From Rothia santali (GTDB lineage: Bacteria > Actinomycetota > Actinomycetes > Actinomycetales > Micrococcaceae), in assembly GCF_024199905.1 (NCBI RefSeq), contig NZ_JANAFB010000001.1, positions 62,001 to 126,000 on the forward strand: a stretch of DNA of 64,000 bases, given 5' to 3'. Shown here piece after piece: positions 9,808-19,458 of this stretch (position 1 is its first letter; every line of letters starts with the position of its first letter). The translations under genes and the position numbers were made by a program. The notes under the pieces are model-generated. The model was given only the letters and a program-made list of their open reading frames with translations. It was not told the origin of the DNA and searched no databases.

Positions 9808-10572
9808 TTGTCCACTCTTGAAATCAAGGACCTCCACGTCTCGGTCATCCTGGCCGACGAGACCACCAAGCCCATCCTCAAGGGCGTCAACCTGACCATC
9901 AAGTCGGGCGAGATCCACGCGATCATGGGCCCGAACGGCTCGGGCAAGTCCACGCTGGCCTCGACCATCGCCGGCCACCCGAAGTACCAGGTCGACTCGG
10001 GCGAGATCCTGCTCGACGGCGAGGACGTCACCGAGATGTCGGTCGACGAGCGCGCCCGCGCCGGCCTGTTCCTGGCCATGCAGTACCCGGTCGAGATCCC
10101 CGGCGTCACGATGTCCAACTTCCTGCGCTCCGCCAAGACCGCGATCGACGGCGAGGCCCCGGCCCTGCGCACCTGGACCAAGGACGTCAAGAACGCCATG
10201 GGCGAGCTGAAGATCGACCCCGACTTCGTGACCCGCAACGTCAACGAGGGCTTCTCGGGCGGCGAGAAGAAGCGCCACGAGATCCTCCAGCTCGAGCTGC
10301 TGCGCCCCAAGTTCGGCATCCTCGACGAGACCGACTCGGGCCTGGACATCGACGCCCTGCAGGTCGTCTCCGAGGGCGTCAACCGCGCCCACGAGGCCAA
10401 CGACATGGGCGTCATGCTGATCACCCACTACACCCGCATCCTCCGCTACATCAAGCCGGACTTCGTCCACGTCTTCGTCGACGGCAAGGTCGCCGACCAG
10501 GGCGGGCCCGAGCTGGCCGATCGACTGGAGGAGGAGGGCTACGTCAACTACCTGAAGGGAGCCGCCGCGTGA
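9808..10572 (+). CDS. sufC: SufC, Fe-S assembly ATPase
   Basis: ABC-type ATPase that powers the SufBC2D scaffold. 254 residues. Walker A is GPNGSGKST, the signature FSGGEKKRHEILQ (the SufC-specific form), Walker B ILDETDSGLD and the His ITHYTRIL. The gene starts at TTG 9808 (STLEIKDLHVSV) because a GAGGAG site lies 6 bases upstream; no ATG or GTG fits. Its stop overlaps the GTG of sufT. Confidence 0.96.
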   Translation: MSTLEIKDLHVSVILADETTKPILKGVNLTIKSGEIHAIMGPNGSGKSTLASTIAGHPKYQVDSGEILLDGEDVTEMSVDERARAGLFLAMQYPVEIPGVTMSNFLRSAKTAIDGEAPALRTWTKDVKNAMGELKIDPDFVTRNVNEGFSGGEKKRHEILQLELLRPKFGILDETDSGLDIDALQVVSEGVNRAHEANDMGVMLITHYTRILRYIKPDFVHVFVDGKVADQGGPELADRLEEEGYVNYLKGAAA

Positions 10573-10907
10573 GCGAGCAGACCGCAGCGCCCCAGAGCCG
10601 CCCCTCCGCCCAGGAGATCGAGGACGCCCTGGCCAACGTGATCGACCCCGAGCTCGGGGTCAACATCGTGGACCTGGGCCTGCTCTACGGCACCCGGTGG
10701 GACGACGACGGCTCGCTGGTCATGGACATGACCCTGACCACGGCCGCCTGCCCCCTCCAGGACGTCATCGAGGAGCAGGTCGCGTCGAACATCGACGCCC
10801 TGGTCGACGAGTGGCACGTCAACTGGGTTTGGATGCCGCCGTGGGGTCCTGAGAGAATCACCGAGGACGGCCGCGACCAGATGCGGGCCCTCGGCTTCAA
10901 CATCTAG
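10569..10907 (+). CDS. sufT: SufT / MIP18-family Fe-S assembly factor
   Basis: 112-residue DUF59 (MIP18) protein thought to help mature or transfer Fe-S clusters. The diagnostic stretch IDPELGVNIVDLGLLYG is followed by the conserved Cys in TTAACPLQD. It is coupled to sufC (GTGA overlap) and is the last gene of the operon before a strong hairpin. In many actinobacteria sufS and sufU stand between sufC and sufT; here they are absent. Confidence 0.93.
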   Translation: MSEQTAAPQSRPSAQEIEDALANVIDPELGVNIVDLGLLYGTRWDDDGSLVMDMTLTTAACPLQDVIEEQVASNIDALVDEWHVNWVWMPPWGPERITEDGRDQMRALGFNI

Positions 10908-10922
10908 GACGCACCCGCGAGC

Positions 10923-10962
10923 CCAAGGGGCCGGACCACATCCCGTGGTTCCGGCCCCTTGG
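10923..10962. terminator. Terminator hairpin after the suf operon
   Basis: Long inverted repeat with a 12-base perfect outer stem (CCAAGGGGCCGG / CCGGCCCCTTGG), a one-base bulge and an ACCAC/GTGGT inner stem. The loop is about 5 bases. There is little T-run after it, as usual in GC-rich actinobacteria. Confidence 0.8.
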
Positions 10963-11016
10963 TCGGTTCCGCCCCACCCACCTCCATCCCTTCACCGAAA
11001 GGTCGACGACGCTCCC

Positions 11017-12615
<1,599 letters not shown>

Positions 12616-12635
12616 TGGCGTGACGTCTTGATGCT

Positions 12636-12682
12636 GGGCCGGCTTCCTGCCCCCCTCGGTGGGGTGGCGGGAAGGCCGGCCC
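12636..12682. terminator. Shared terminator between convergent ABC-F and SURF1 genes
   Basis: Imperfect stem: the left arm begins GGGCCGGCTTCC and the right arm ends GGAAGGCCGGCCC. It lies between two converging genes and would work in both directions. Confidence 0.7.
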
Positions 12683-12721
12683 TTCGCGTCCGCGCGGGTG
12701 CGCCGGCCTGCCCGGCCCGGG

Positions 12722-13693
12722 TCAGTGGCCCCGGCGGGCCGCCTCCGCGGCGTCGAGGGCGGCGTCCTCGGCCTCCTCGTCGGTGATGCCGCGGCGCTTC
12801 CTCGCCGGGCGGGGGCGCACGATGGCCTTCATGTGCCGCGGCATGTCGTCGATCATGTCCATGCGGCGGCGCACCACGGCCTCGTCGTCCTCGCCGACGT
12901 ACGTGCCGTCCTCGTCGTAGAACGTGCCGTAGTACTGCTCCAGCTCGGCCACGAGCTCGGCGTCCATCCGGTCGTTGCGCACCTTCTGCCGGGCGCACCA
13001 GCCGTAGGCCACGTAGATCAGGACCGCGAAGGCGTACCACTGCAGCGAGTAGGAGAGGTTGGGCCCGGCGTCCTGCTCGGGGGCCGCGAGCGGCTGGGGC
13101 CGCTCGGCCGGGGACGGGTCCTCGGCGGACATGATCCCGTAGGCGCCCTCCTGGATCGGGTAGTCGAGGCGCTGGGCGTAGTCGGTCAGGTCGATCGAGG
13201 GCAGCTGGCCCTCGGGCGAGTTCCGGCCCGTGGCGGCCTCGGGGGAGTGCAGGCGGGCGGTCACCGTCACGGTGCCGGCCGGCGGGGCCGGGACCGCCTG
13301 GGCGGGGGCCGCGTTGTCGTCGCCGGTCGCCACCCAGCCGCGGTCCACCACCACGGTCTCCCCCTCCTGCGTGGTGAACGGGACGAGGACCTCGAAGCCC
13401 ACTTGGCCGTTGTGCGGCCGGTTGCGCACCAGCGCCTGGTCCTCGGCCCGGTAGGAGCCGGTCATGGTCACCTGCTGCCACTGGAGGTCGGGGTCCATCC
13501 GGGCGAAGTTCCCGCCGGCCTCGGCGAAGGAGGCCGGGGCGGCGTCGTAGTTGTCCGCGATCCGGCTGTTCGTGTAGTCCAGGGCCTCCTTGCGGTCCAT
13601 CTGCCAGCCCGCGAGGTACACGCAGAGCAGGGAGAACAGGACGCACAGGAGGAAGGCGCCGATCCATTTGCCGGACAAGAGGAATCTGTACAC
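12722..13693 (-). CDS. SURF1-family cytochrome c oxidase assembly protein
   Basis: Membrane assembly factor for aa3 oxidase, helping heme a insertion. 323 residues. A transmembrane helix near the N-terminus (WIGAFLLCVLFSLLCVYLAG) is followed by the periplasmic domain with VVVDRGWV. A second helix begins in NLSYSLQWYAFAVLIYVAYG, a SURF1 hallmark. An acidic/basic tail of about 85 residues follows. The start is GTG 13693 with GGAAGAAAG upstream. It fits the ctaA and ctaB genes at 1-4 kb functionally. Confidence 0.9.
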   Translation of the reverse strand: MYRFLLSGKWIGAFLLCVLFSLLCVYLAGWQMDRKEALDYTNSRIADNYDAAPASFAEAGGNFARMDPDLQWQQVTMTGSYRAEDQALVRNRPHNGQVGFEVLVPFTTQEGETVVVDRGWVATGDDNAAPAQAVPAPPAGTVTVTARLHSPEAATGRNSPEGQLPSIDLTDYAQRLDYPIQEGAYGIMSAEDPSPAERPQPLAAPEQDAGPNLSYSLQWYAFAVLIYVAYGWCARQKVRNDRMDAELVAELEQYYGTFYDEDGTYVGEDDEAVVRRRMDMIDDMPRHMKAIVRPRPARKRRGITDEEAEDAALDAAEAARRGH

Positions 13694-13742
13694 GTGGGGC
13701 TTTCTTCCGCGGCGGCGGACGTCGGGGGAGCGGGCGTGCGGT

Positions 13743-13982
13743 CTAGCGGGTCTCGCCGCCGAGCGGGGCGACGCGCTTGAGGAACCCCCGCGCGCTCAGG
13801 AAGTCGGCGAGCCAGTCGCGGTGTTCGTCGCAGGCCAGCCAGACCTTGCGCCGCTCGGGGGCGTGCACCTTCGGATTGTTCCACTCGATCCTGTGGAGAC
13901 CCTCCGCGGAGCAGCCCCGGCGGGAGCACACGGGGCGCTCGGCCTCGCGCTCGCCCAGCAGGTCGGTCAGGTCCATGCTCAT
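13743..13982 (-). CDS. Conserved small cysteine-containing actinobacterial protein
   Basis: 79 residues. CSRRGC near residue 19 and LACDEH near residue 50 give a C-x4-C ... C-x2-H pattern that could bind zinc. The sequence WNNPKVHAPERRKVWLAC looks well conserved in related Micrococcaceae as I remember them. Its ATG overlaps the stop of the DUF3099 gene (ATGA), so it is co-translated. Function unknown. Confidence 0.75.
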   Translation of the reverse strand: MSMDLTDLLGEREAERPVCSRRGCSAEGLHRIEWNNPKVHAPERRKVWLACDEHRDWLADFLSARGFLKRVAPLGGETR

Positions 13983-14515
13983 CCTCTCCTGTTCCCGGGC
14001 GGGTCCCCGTCCGGGTCGTCCCCGTCCGCCGGGTCGTCCCGGTCGTGCAGGTGGCCGGAGCGGAACTCGCCCTCGATCACGTCGTCGTCCGCGTACGGGG
14101 AGCGCGGGCGCGGGGCCTCGGCGCGCGCCTCGTGGGGCGCCGAGTCGCCGGTCGGGTCCTCGCCGGCGGCGACGTCGTCGGGATCCAGCGGGTCCCCGGA
14201 GGACGTCGCGGGACCGGGGCCCAGCTGCGGGGGCGTCTCCTCGGGGAGGTAGGACGCGCCCCGGACCTCGGCGCGGTCGCTGCCGTTGGCGAGCACCACG
14301 GCCACCCACGGCAGGATCGCGACGCCGGCCACCGCGACCCAGCGCAGCCACCCGTCGACCAGCACCGCCACGATGAGGCACACGATGCGGAGTCCCATCT
14401 GGATCGCGTATCGCTTCATCCGCGCGTCGACGTCGGTGCTGTGGGCGCCGTGTGCGGTGGTGATGGAGTGAACCTCCTCGGGCTCCTCCGGGCCGTTGTG
14501 CCGCGATCGAGCCAT
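13979..14515 (-). CDS. DUF3099 membrane protein
   Basis: 178-residue protein whose first half matches actinobacterial DUF3099: VHSITTAHGAHSTDVDARMKRY then two helices (IVCLIVAVLVDG and VAVAGVAILPWVAVVLANG). The C-terminal 90 residues are acidic, proline-rich and probably disordered. A strong AGGAGG site precedes the ATG, and a GATAAT -10-like box lies about 60 bases upstream on the minus strand. Function unknown. Confidence 0.82.
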   Translation of the reverse strand: MARSRHNGPEEPEEVHSITTAHGAHSTDVDARMKRYAIQMGLRIVCLIVAVLVDGWLRWVAVAGVAILPWVAVVLANGSDRAEVRGASYLPEETPPQLGPGPATSSGDPLDPDDVAAGEDPTGDSAPHEARAEAPRPRSPYADDDVIEGEFRSGHLHDRDDPADGDDPDGDPPGNRRG

Positions 14516-14852
14516 GCGGTCACCTCCTGGGGTCGTGCGCGGGCCCCGTCGGGGTCCTGACTCAACGTTCCATTATCTCACTTCGGGCTTCGCCGCGCGC
14601 CCCCCCCTGGGGCGGGTTGTTCGCGCCGAGGGGCGGTGGGCTCCCGGGGCCGGGGTGCTCGGGCCGCTTTCGGACGGCCCGGGCGGGGTGCCCGTGCGGC
14701 CGCGGGCCCGGGGACCCGGTGCGGCACCGCCCGGGGGCGCCGGTGCGCGCGTGTCCACAGGGCGGCGGCACGGCGTCGGCCCGACCGATAGGATGGCCAC
14801 TGACCGCCGTACGGCGAACCGCATGCACCCACCGCCACCGAAAGGACCGCAC
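14516..14852. promoter_or_regulatory. Divergent intergenic region upstream of fabG and DUF3099
   Basis: About 340 bases, very GC rich, no supported gene. A minus-strand GATAAT box near 14573-14578 fits the DUF3099 gene. A plus-strand TAGGAT at 14789-14794 (within CGATAGGATGG) fits fabG with a leader of about 50 bases. Confidence 0.45.
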
Positions 14853-15584
14853 ATGACGGAGAACACCACCGAGACCCCCGCGCCCAGGACGGTCCTGGTC
14901 ACGGGAGGCAACCGGGGCATCGGCCGCAGCATCGCCGAGGCCTACCGGGAGGCCGGCCACAACGTCTGCATCACCTACCGCTCGGGGGAGGCGCCCGAGG
15001 GCTTCTTCGCCGTCCGGGCCGACGTCACGGACTCCGCCTCGATCGATGAGGCCTTCCAGCAGATCGAGGCCCAGTTCGGCCCCGTCGAGATCCTGGTCGC
15101 CAACGCCGGCGTCACCAAGGACACGCTGTTGCTGCGGATGAAGGAGGCCGACTTCGCCGACGTCGTCGACACCAACCTCACCGGCGCCTTCCGCGTCGTG
15201 CAGCGGGCGGCCAAGGGCTTCCTGCGGAAGAAGTTCGGCCGCGTCGTGCTGATCTCCTCGGTGGTGGGCCTCTACGGCTCGCCCGGCCAGATCAACTACT
15301 CGGCGTCGAAGTCCGGGCTCATCGGGATCGCCCGCTCGCTGACCCGCGAGCTCGGCTCCCGCAACATCACGGCCAACGTGGTGGCCCCGGGGTTCATCGA
15401 CACCGAGATGACCGCCGTCCTCCCCGAAGAGACCCAGCAGCAGTACCTGGACTCCATCCCGGCCCACCGCTTCGGCAGCCCCGAGGAGGTCGCGCGCGTG
15501 GTCCGCTGGCTGACCGGGGACGACGCCGGGTACATCTCGGGCGCCGTCATCCCCGTGGACGGCGGCCTCGGCATGGGGCACTGA
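14853..15584 (+). CDS. fabG: 3-oxoacyl-ACP reductase FabG (MabA-like)
   Basis: Classical SDR, 244 residues, reducing 3-oxoacyl-ACP with NADPH in fatty-acid elongation. The cofactor motif is TGGNRGIG (residues 18-25), NAGV follows, then SS in VVLISSVVG and the catalytic YSASK. The C-terminal APGFIDTEM and SGAVIPVDGGLGMGH are typical of FabG1/MabA. The ATG at 14853 has a GAAAGGA site. The gene precedes a FabI-like SDR in the order seen for mabA-inhA. Confidence 0.92.
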   Translation: MTENTTETPAPRTVLVTGGNRGIGRSIAEAYREAGHNVCITYRSGEAPEGFFAVRADVTDSASIDEAFQQIEAQFGPVEILVANAGVTKDTLLLRMKEADFADVVDTNLTGAFRVVQRAAKGFLRKKFGRVVLISSVVGLYGSPGQINYSASKSGLIGIARSLTRELGSRNITANVVAPGFIDTEMTAVLPEETQQQYLDSIPAHRFGSPEEVARVVRWLTGDDAGYISGAVIPVDGGLGMGH

Positions 15585-15658
15585 CCCCTCCGCATCCGCG
15601 CATCCCGGGGGCGTTCCGCCCCCGCCCACCCCTTCACTCCTACCGAAAGGACCTCTCC

Positions 15659-16408
15659 ATGGGTCAGCTCGACCAGAAATCCGTCATCGTCACCGGCTCC
15701 TCGCGGGGCGTCGGAGCGGACACCGCCAAGATCCTCGCCGGCGAGGGCGCCAGCGTCGTCGTGAACTACCGCCAGAAGGCCCCCCGGGCCAACAAGGTGG
15801 TCAAGGGCATCGAGGAGGCCGGCGGCCGCGCCGTGGCCGTGGGCGGCGACATCACCCGGCACGAGGACGTCGAGGCGCTGGTCAAGGCCGCCGTGGAGAA
15901 CTTCGGCACCCTCGACGTGCTGGTGCTCAACGCCTCGGGCGGCATGGAGTCGGACCTGGGCGAGGACTACGCCCTGAAGCTGAACCGGGACGCTCAGCTG
16001 GACCTGCTGCGCACCGCCGCGCAGGTCATGCAGCCCGGTTCGCGCGTCGTCTTCGTGACCTCGCACCAGGCGCACTTCATCAACGATGTCGAGACGATGC
16101 CAGAGTACGAGGCCGTGGCGCGCTCCAAGCGGGCGGGCGAGGACGCGCTCGTCGCGGAGATCCCGGCGCTGTCCGAGCGCGGGATCGAGCTCGTGGTGGT
16201 CTCCGGGGACATGATCGAGGGCACCGTCACCGCGACGCTGCTCAACCGGGCCCGCCCCGGTGCGCTCGAGGCGCGCCGGGCCGAGGCCGGGAAGCTGTAC
16301 TCGGTCGAGGAGTTCGCCCAGGAGGTGGCCCAGATGGTCACCGCCGACGTCGCCTCCGGGCACGTCGAGCTCGTGGGCGGCGCCAAGGGGTTCGTCCCCG
16401 AGGCGTAG
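15659..16408 (+). CDS. SDR oxidoreductase, FabI-like active site; probable enoyl-ACP reductase
   Basis: 249-residue SDR. The N-terminal motif is the classical TGSSRGVG (residues 12-19), yet the usual Y-x3-K is absent. Instead Tyr150 and Lys157 are spaced Y-x6-K (YEAVARSK), the arrangement of FabI/InhA enoyl-ACP reductases. NAG is replaced by NASGG. The gene directly follows fabG with its own AAAGGA site, the position inhA holds after mabA in mycobacteria. I infer enoyl-ACP reduction. A non-FAS SDR remains possible because the cofactor loop is not the FabI type. Confidence 0.68.
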   Translation: MGQLDQKSVIVTGSSRGVGADTAKILAGEGASVVVNYRQKAPRANKVVKGIEEAGGRAVAVGGDITRHEDVEALVKAAVENFGTLDVLVLNASGGMESDLGEDYALKLNRDAQLDLLRTAAQVMQPGSRVVFVTSHQAHFINDVETMPEYEAVARSKRAGEDALVAEIPALSERGIELVVVSGDMIEGTVTATLLNRARPGALEARRAEAGKLYSVEEFAQEVAQMVTADVASGHVELVGGAKGFVPEA

Positions 16409-16436
16409 CCGCCGCCCCGCTCGCCCGGGGGCACTC

Positions 16437-16514
16437 GCGGTGGTCCCGCGGGTGCGCCCGGGCCGCGGAACCCGCGGGGGCGCCCGCGTCTCGAAACCCG
16501 CGGGTTCGCCGCGC
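16437..16514. repeat. 26-base tandem repeat, three degenerate copies
   Basis: Three copies with period 26, each centred on the palindrome CCCGCGGG (16445-16452, 16471-16478, 16497-16504) and followed by a GCGCCC-like block. It lies between the convergent FabI-like gene and serB, so it could also fold into hairpins that end transcription. Confidence 0.75.
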
Positions 16515-16560
16515 CGAGGTCGCCGGGCCGACGGCCCCCGCGACGGCCGGGCCGCGGGGC

Positions 16561-17514
16561 CTACAGTCCCGCGAAGTGCCGCACGGCGTCGAGCCGGCGC
16601 AGCGTGACCTGGGCGTCGGCCGTCTCGCGCAGGGCCGGCTTGGCCTGGAAGGCGACGCCGAGCCCCGCGCGCTCCAGCATGAAGCGGTCGTTCGCGCCGT
16701 CGCCGACCGCGATGACGCGGTCCAGGTCCACGTCCTCCGCCTTCGCCCACTCGCGCAGGGACGCGGCCTTGACGTCCGCGTCGATGATCTGCCCCGAGAC
16801 CTCACCGGTGAGTCGCCCGTCCTCGACCCCCAGCAGGTTCGCCCGCGCGTGGTCGAGGTTCAGCCGCCGCGCGAGCGGCTCGAGGATCTGGATGAACCCG
16901 CCCGAGACGACGCAGACCGGGTGCCCCTGGGCCTTGAACGCGGCGATCAGCTCCCGCGCCCCCGGCGTCAGCGTCAGGGCGGCGGCGACGCGCTCGAGCA
17001 CGTCCTCCCCGAGGCCCTCGAGCAGGGCCACCCGCTCGCGCAGCGACTCCTGGAAGTCCAGCTCGCCCCGCATGGCCCGCTCGGTGATCGCGGCGACGCG
17101 CTCCTGGAGGCCGGCGTGCGCGGCCAGCTCGTCCACGGCCTCCTGGCCGATCAGCGTCGAGTCGACGTCCATGATCAGCATGCGCTTCTTGCCCGCGTCC
17201 TTCTCCTTCGGCCGCTCGAGCACGACGACGTCGTACCCCGGCAGCGCCTGGACCTGCGGATCGGGGTTCAGCGCGGATCGCAGCTCCCGGACCGACTCCT
17301 TGGCGCTGCCCTCCACGAGTACGGCCGTGTAGGGGCCGGCTGCCTCGACGGGCACCTCCTGACCACCGGGCGCCACGGCGTCGATCCCGGGGAAGGTCAG
17401 CGGCGTGAACGCCTCGACGACGACGCCGGCCGCCTCGAGGTGGGCGCGGAGCGCGGCGTGCTCGTCAGCGGACGGGCGTTCGGTCAGGGCGACGATGCTG
17501 ATCTGGGTGCTCAT
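16561..17514 (-). CDS. serB: Phosphoserine phosphatase
   Basis: HAD-family phosphatase completing serine biosynthesis. 317 residues. The nucleophile motif is DVDST (116-120), motif II SGGF near 204, and the Mg motif GDGANDR (271-277). An N-terminal ACT-like regulatory region of about 105 residues is present, as in long SerB proteins. A TATGAT box lies 6 bases before the ATG at 17514 (minus strand) with no ribosome site, suggesting a leaderless message. Serine supply is relevant to the serine-using NRPS at 52 kb, but there is no physical link. Confidence 0.95.
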   Translation of the reverse strand: MSTQISIVALTERPSADEHAALRAHLEAAGVVVEAFTPLTFPGIDAVAPGGQEVPVEAAGPYTAVLVEGSAKESVRELRSALNPDPQVQALPGYDVVVLERPKEKDAGKKRMLIMDVDSTLIGQEAVDELAAHAGLQERVAAITERAMRGELDFQESLRERVALLEGLGEDVLERVAAALTLTPGARELIAAFKAQGHPVCVVSGGFIQILEPLARRLNLDHARANLLGVEDGRLTGEVSGQIIDADVKAASLREWAKAEDVDLDRVIAVGDGANDRFMLERAGLGVAFQAKPALRETADAQVTLRRLDAVRHFAGL

Positions 17515-17569
17515 GCCCCCATCATAGGAAGCGGCGGCGGCGATGCCGGGAGCCGGCCCCGCGCGTCCG

Positions 17570-17641
17570 GTGCGCCGCGTCGGACCCGTCGAGGCGCGCC
17601 GTTCCAGACCCGCTGGGGCGCGCCGCGCTGGACCCGTTTGG
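17570..17641. repeat. 24-base tandem repeat, three degenerate copies
   Basis: Exactly periodic 24-base units (17570-17593, 17594-17617, 17618-17641) built on GCGCGCC ... GACCCG. The array sits in the divergent promoter gap between serB and the ABC ATPase, immediately upstream of the ATPase -10 box. Confidence 0.75.
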
Positions 17642-17675
17642 GCGCGCGGTGCCCGGGTGCCTTAAAGTCGTGCCT

Positions 17676-18467
17676 ATGAGTGTGGTTCTAGATCTTGTGG
17701 ACGTCTCCGTGGTCCGTGGCGCAGGGAAGCGCCTGATCGACGGGGTCAGCTGGCGCGTCGAGGAGGGCGAGCGGTGGGCCGTCCTGGGCCCCAACGGCGC
17801 CGGGAAGTCGACGCTGCTCAGCGTCGCCGCGGCGCGGCTGTTCCCCACCAGCGGCATGGTGGACATCCTGGACGAGATCCTCGGCGCGGTCGACGTCTTC
17901 GAGCTGCGCCCCCGCATCGGCGTCACCTCGGGCGCGCTGGCGAACCAGATCCCGCACAGCGAGACGGTCCTGAACGTCGTCGTCACCGCCGCCTACGCGG
18001 TGACCGGCCGCTGGCGCGAGCAGTACGACCCCGACGACGAGCGGCGTGCCCGCGAGCTCATGGGCCAGTGGGGCGTGGGCGAGCTCGCGGACCGGACCTT
18101 CGGCTCGCTGTCCGACGGGGAGCGCAAGCGGGCGCTGATCGCCCGCGCGCTGATGACCGACCCCGAGCTGATGATCCTCGACGAGCCCGGCGCCGGCATG
18201 GACATCGGCGGCCGCGAGGACCTCGTGGAGCGCCTGACCGAGCTGGCCCGGGACCCGTACGCGCCCACCACCGTGCTCGTCACCCACCACCTCGAGGAGC
18301 TCCCGCAGGGCCTGACCCACCTGATGCTGCTCAACCGCGGCCGCGTCGTGGCCGCCGGGCCGATCCAGGACGTCCTGACGTCGGAGAACCTCAGCGCCAC
18401 CTACGAGACCCCGCTGAAGCTGACCGAGGTCGACGGGCGCTACACCGCCTTCAAAGACGCCTCGTGA
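17676..18467 (+). CDS. Orphan ABC ATP-binding protein
   Basis: 263 residues, a single ATPase domain: Walker A GPNGAGKST, signature SLSDGERKRALIARAL, Walker B LMILDEPGAGMD, switch His VTHHLEEL. The form LSDGE resembles ModF/YbbL-type or other stand-alone ATPases rather than LSGGQ importers. No permease of the ABC class is adjacent; the next gene is a TSUP permease overlapping by 4 bases. A TAAAGT box ends 7 bases before the ATG at 17676 and no ribosome site is visible, so a leaderless start is likely. Role unknown. Confidence 0.85.
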   Translation: MSVVLDLVDVSVVRGAGKRLIDGVSWRVEEGERWAVLGPNGAGKSTLLSVAAARLFPTSGMVDILDEILGAVDVFELRPRIGVTSGALANQIPHSETVLNVVVTAAYAVTGRWREQYDPDDERRARELMGQWGVGELADRTFGSLSDGERKRALIARALMTDPELMILDEPGAGMDIGGREDLVERLTELARDPYAPTTVLVTHHLEELPQGLTHLMLLNRGRVVAAGPIQDVLTSENLSATYETPLKLTEVDGRYTAFKDAS

Positions 18468-19432
18468 GCACGCTCGAGATCGTCCTGATCCTGGTCGCCG
18501 GGCTGTGGGCCGGGCTGATCAACACGATCGTCGGCTCCGGCACGCTGGTGACCTTCCCCGTGCTGGTCTCCCTGGGGTTCCCGCCCGTCACGGCCACGAT
18601 CTCCAACGCGATGGGCCTGATCGCGGGCAACCTCACGGGCGCCTGGGCGTACCGGAGCAAGCTCAAGGGCCTGGGGCGGGTGCTGCTCAAGCTGCTGCCG
18701 TGCTCGCTGGTGGGCGGCATCCTGGGCGCGTACCTGCTGCTGCACCTGCCGGCGTCGGTCTTCGAGACGATCGCGCCGATCCTGATCGCGGTGGCCCTGC
18801 TGTTCGTGATCTTCCAGCCCAAGCTGCAGGCCGTGGTCAAGGCCCGCCGGGCGCGCGCGGACGGCGGCGGGCCGGCGACGTCGTCGGGCACCGACGTGCA
18901 GACGGTCGAGGGCCCCGACGCAGAGGAGGGGAGGGACCCCGACGCCGGCGTCCCCGACGTCCCGGAGTCGGGGGCCTCGCCCGCCGACGGATCCTCGGGC
19001 CGCGACGCCGGCACCCCTCCCGGTCCCGGCGCCACCACGCCGGCCGCGGCGGGGGAGTCTCACTCCGACAAGCAGCCGCTCATCCTCTACCTGCTGACGT
19101 TCTTCGCCGGCGTGTACGGCGGGTACTTCGTTGCGGCCCAGGGCGTGCTGCTGCTGGGCATCCTGGGCGTGTTCCTGCTGGCCTCCCTGCAGGGGGCCAA
19201 CGCGATCAAGACCGTCCTGGTCTCGGCCGTCAACATCATCGCGGCCGTCTCCTACGTCATCTTCGCCTTCGACCGGATCGACTGGTGGGTGGTGCTCCTG
19301 ATCGCGGTGAGCTCCACCGTGGGCTCGTGGATCGGCGCCAAGGTGGGCATGCGGCTGAGCCCGGGCGTGCTGCGCTCGATCATCGTGGTCCTGGGCGTGG
19401 CCGCCATGGTCAAGATGATCTTCTTCGACTGA
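18464..19432 (+). CDS. TSUP family permease (TauE/SafE)
   Basis: 322-residue membrane protein of the sulfite/organosulfonate exporter family. Two halves each begin with a G-x-N/G-rich helix (AGLWAGLINTIVGSGTLVTF; FFAGVYGGYFVAAQGVLLL). Between them is an unusually long hydrophilic loop of about 85 residues rich in Gly, Pro, Asp and Ser (about residues 122-205), probably cytoplasmic and disordered. The GTG start overlaps the ATPase stop. Transported anion unknown. Confidence 0.87.
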   Translation: MSTLEIVLILVAGLWAGLINTIVGSGTLVTFPVLVSLGFPPVTATISNAMGLIAGNLTGAWAYRSKLKGLGRVLLKLLPCSLVGGILGAYLLLHLPASVFETIAPILIAVALLFVIFQPKLQAVVKARRARADGGGPATSSGTDVQTVEGPDAEEGRDPDAGVPDVPESGASPADGSSGRDAGTPPGPGATTPAAAGESHSDKQPLILYLLTFFAGVYGGYFVAAQGVLLLGILGVFLLASLQGANAIKTVLVSAVNIIAAVSYVIFAFDRIDWWVVLLIAVSSTVGSWIGAKVGMRLSPGVLRSIIVVLGVAAMVKMIFFD

Positions 19433-19458
19433 CCCGACCGACAGGACCCCCGAGCACC

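Noticed and set aside
17522-17986. A minus-strand frame with 8-residue repeats (ARPNGSSA, ARPSGSGT)
   Set aside because: The repeats come from the intergenic 24-base array, and most of the frame is antisense to the ABC ATPase with its intact motifs.
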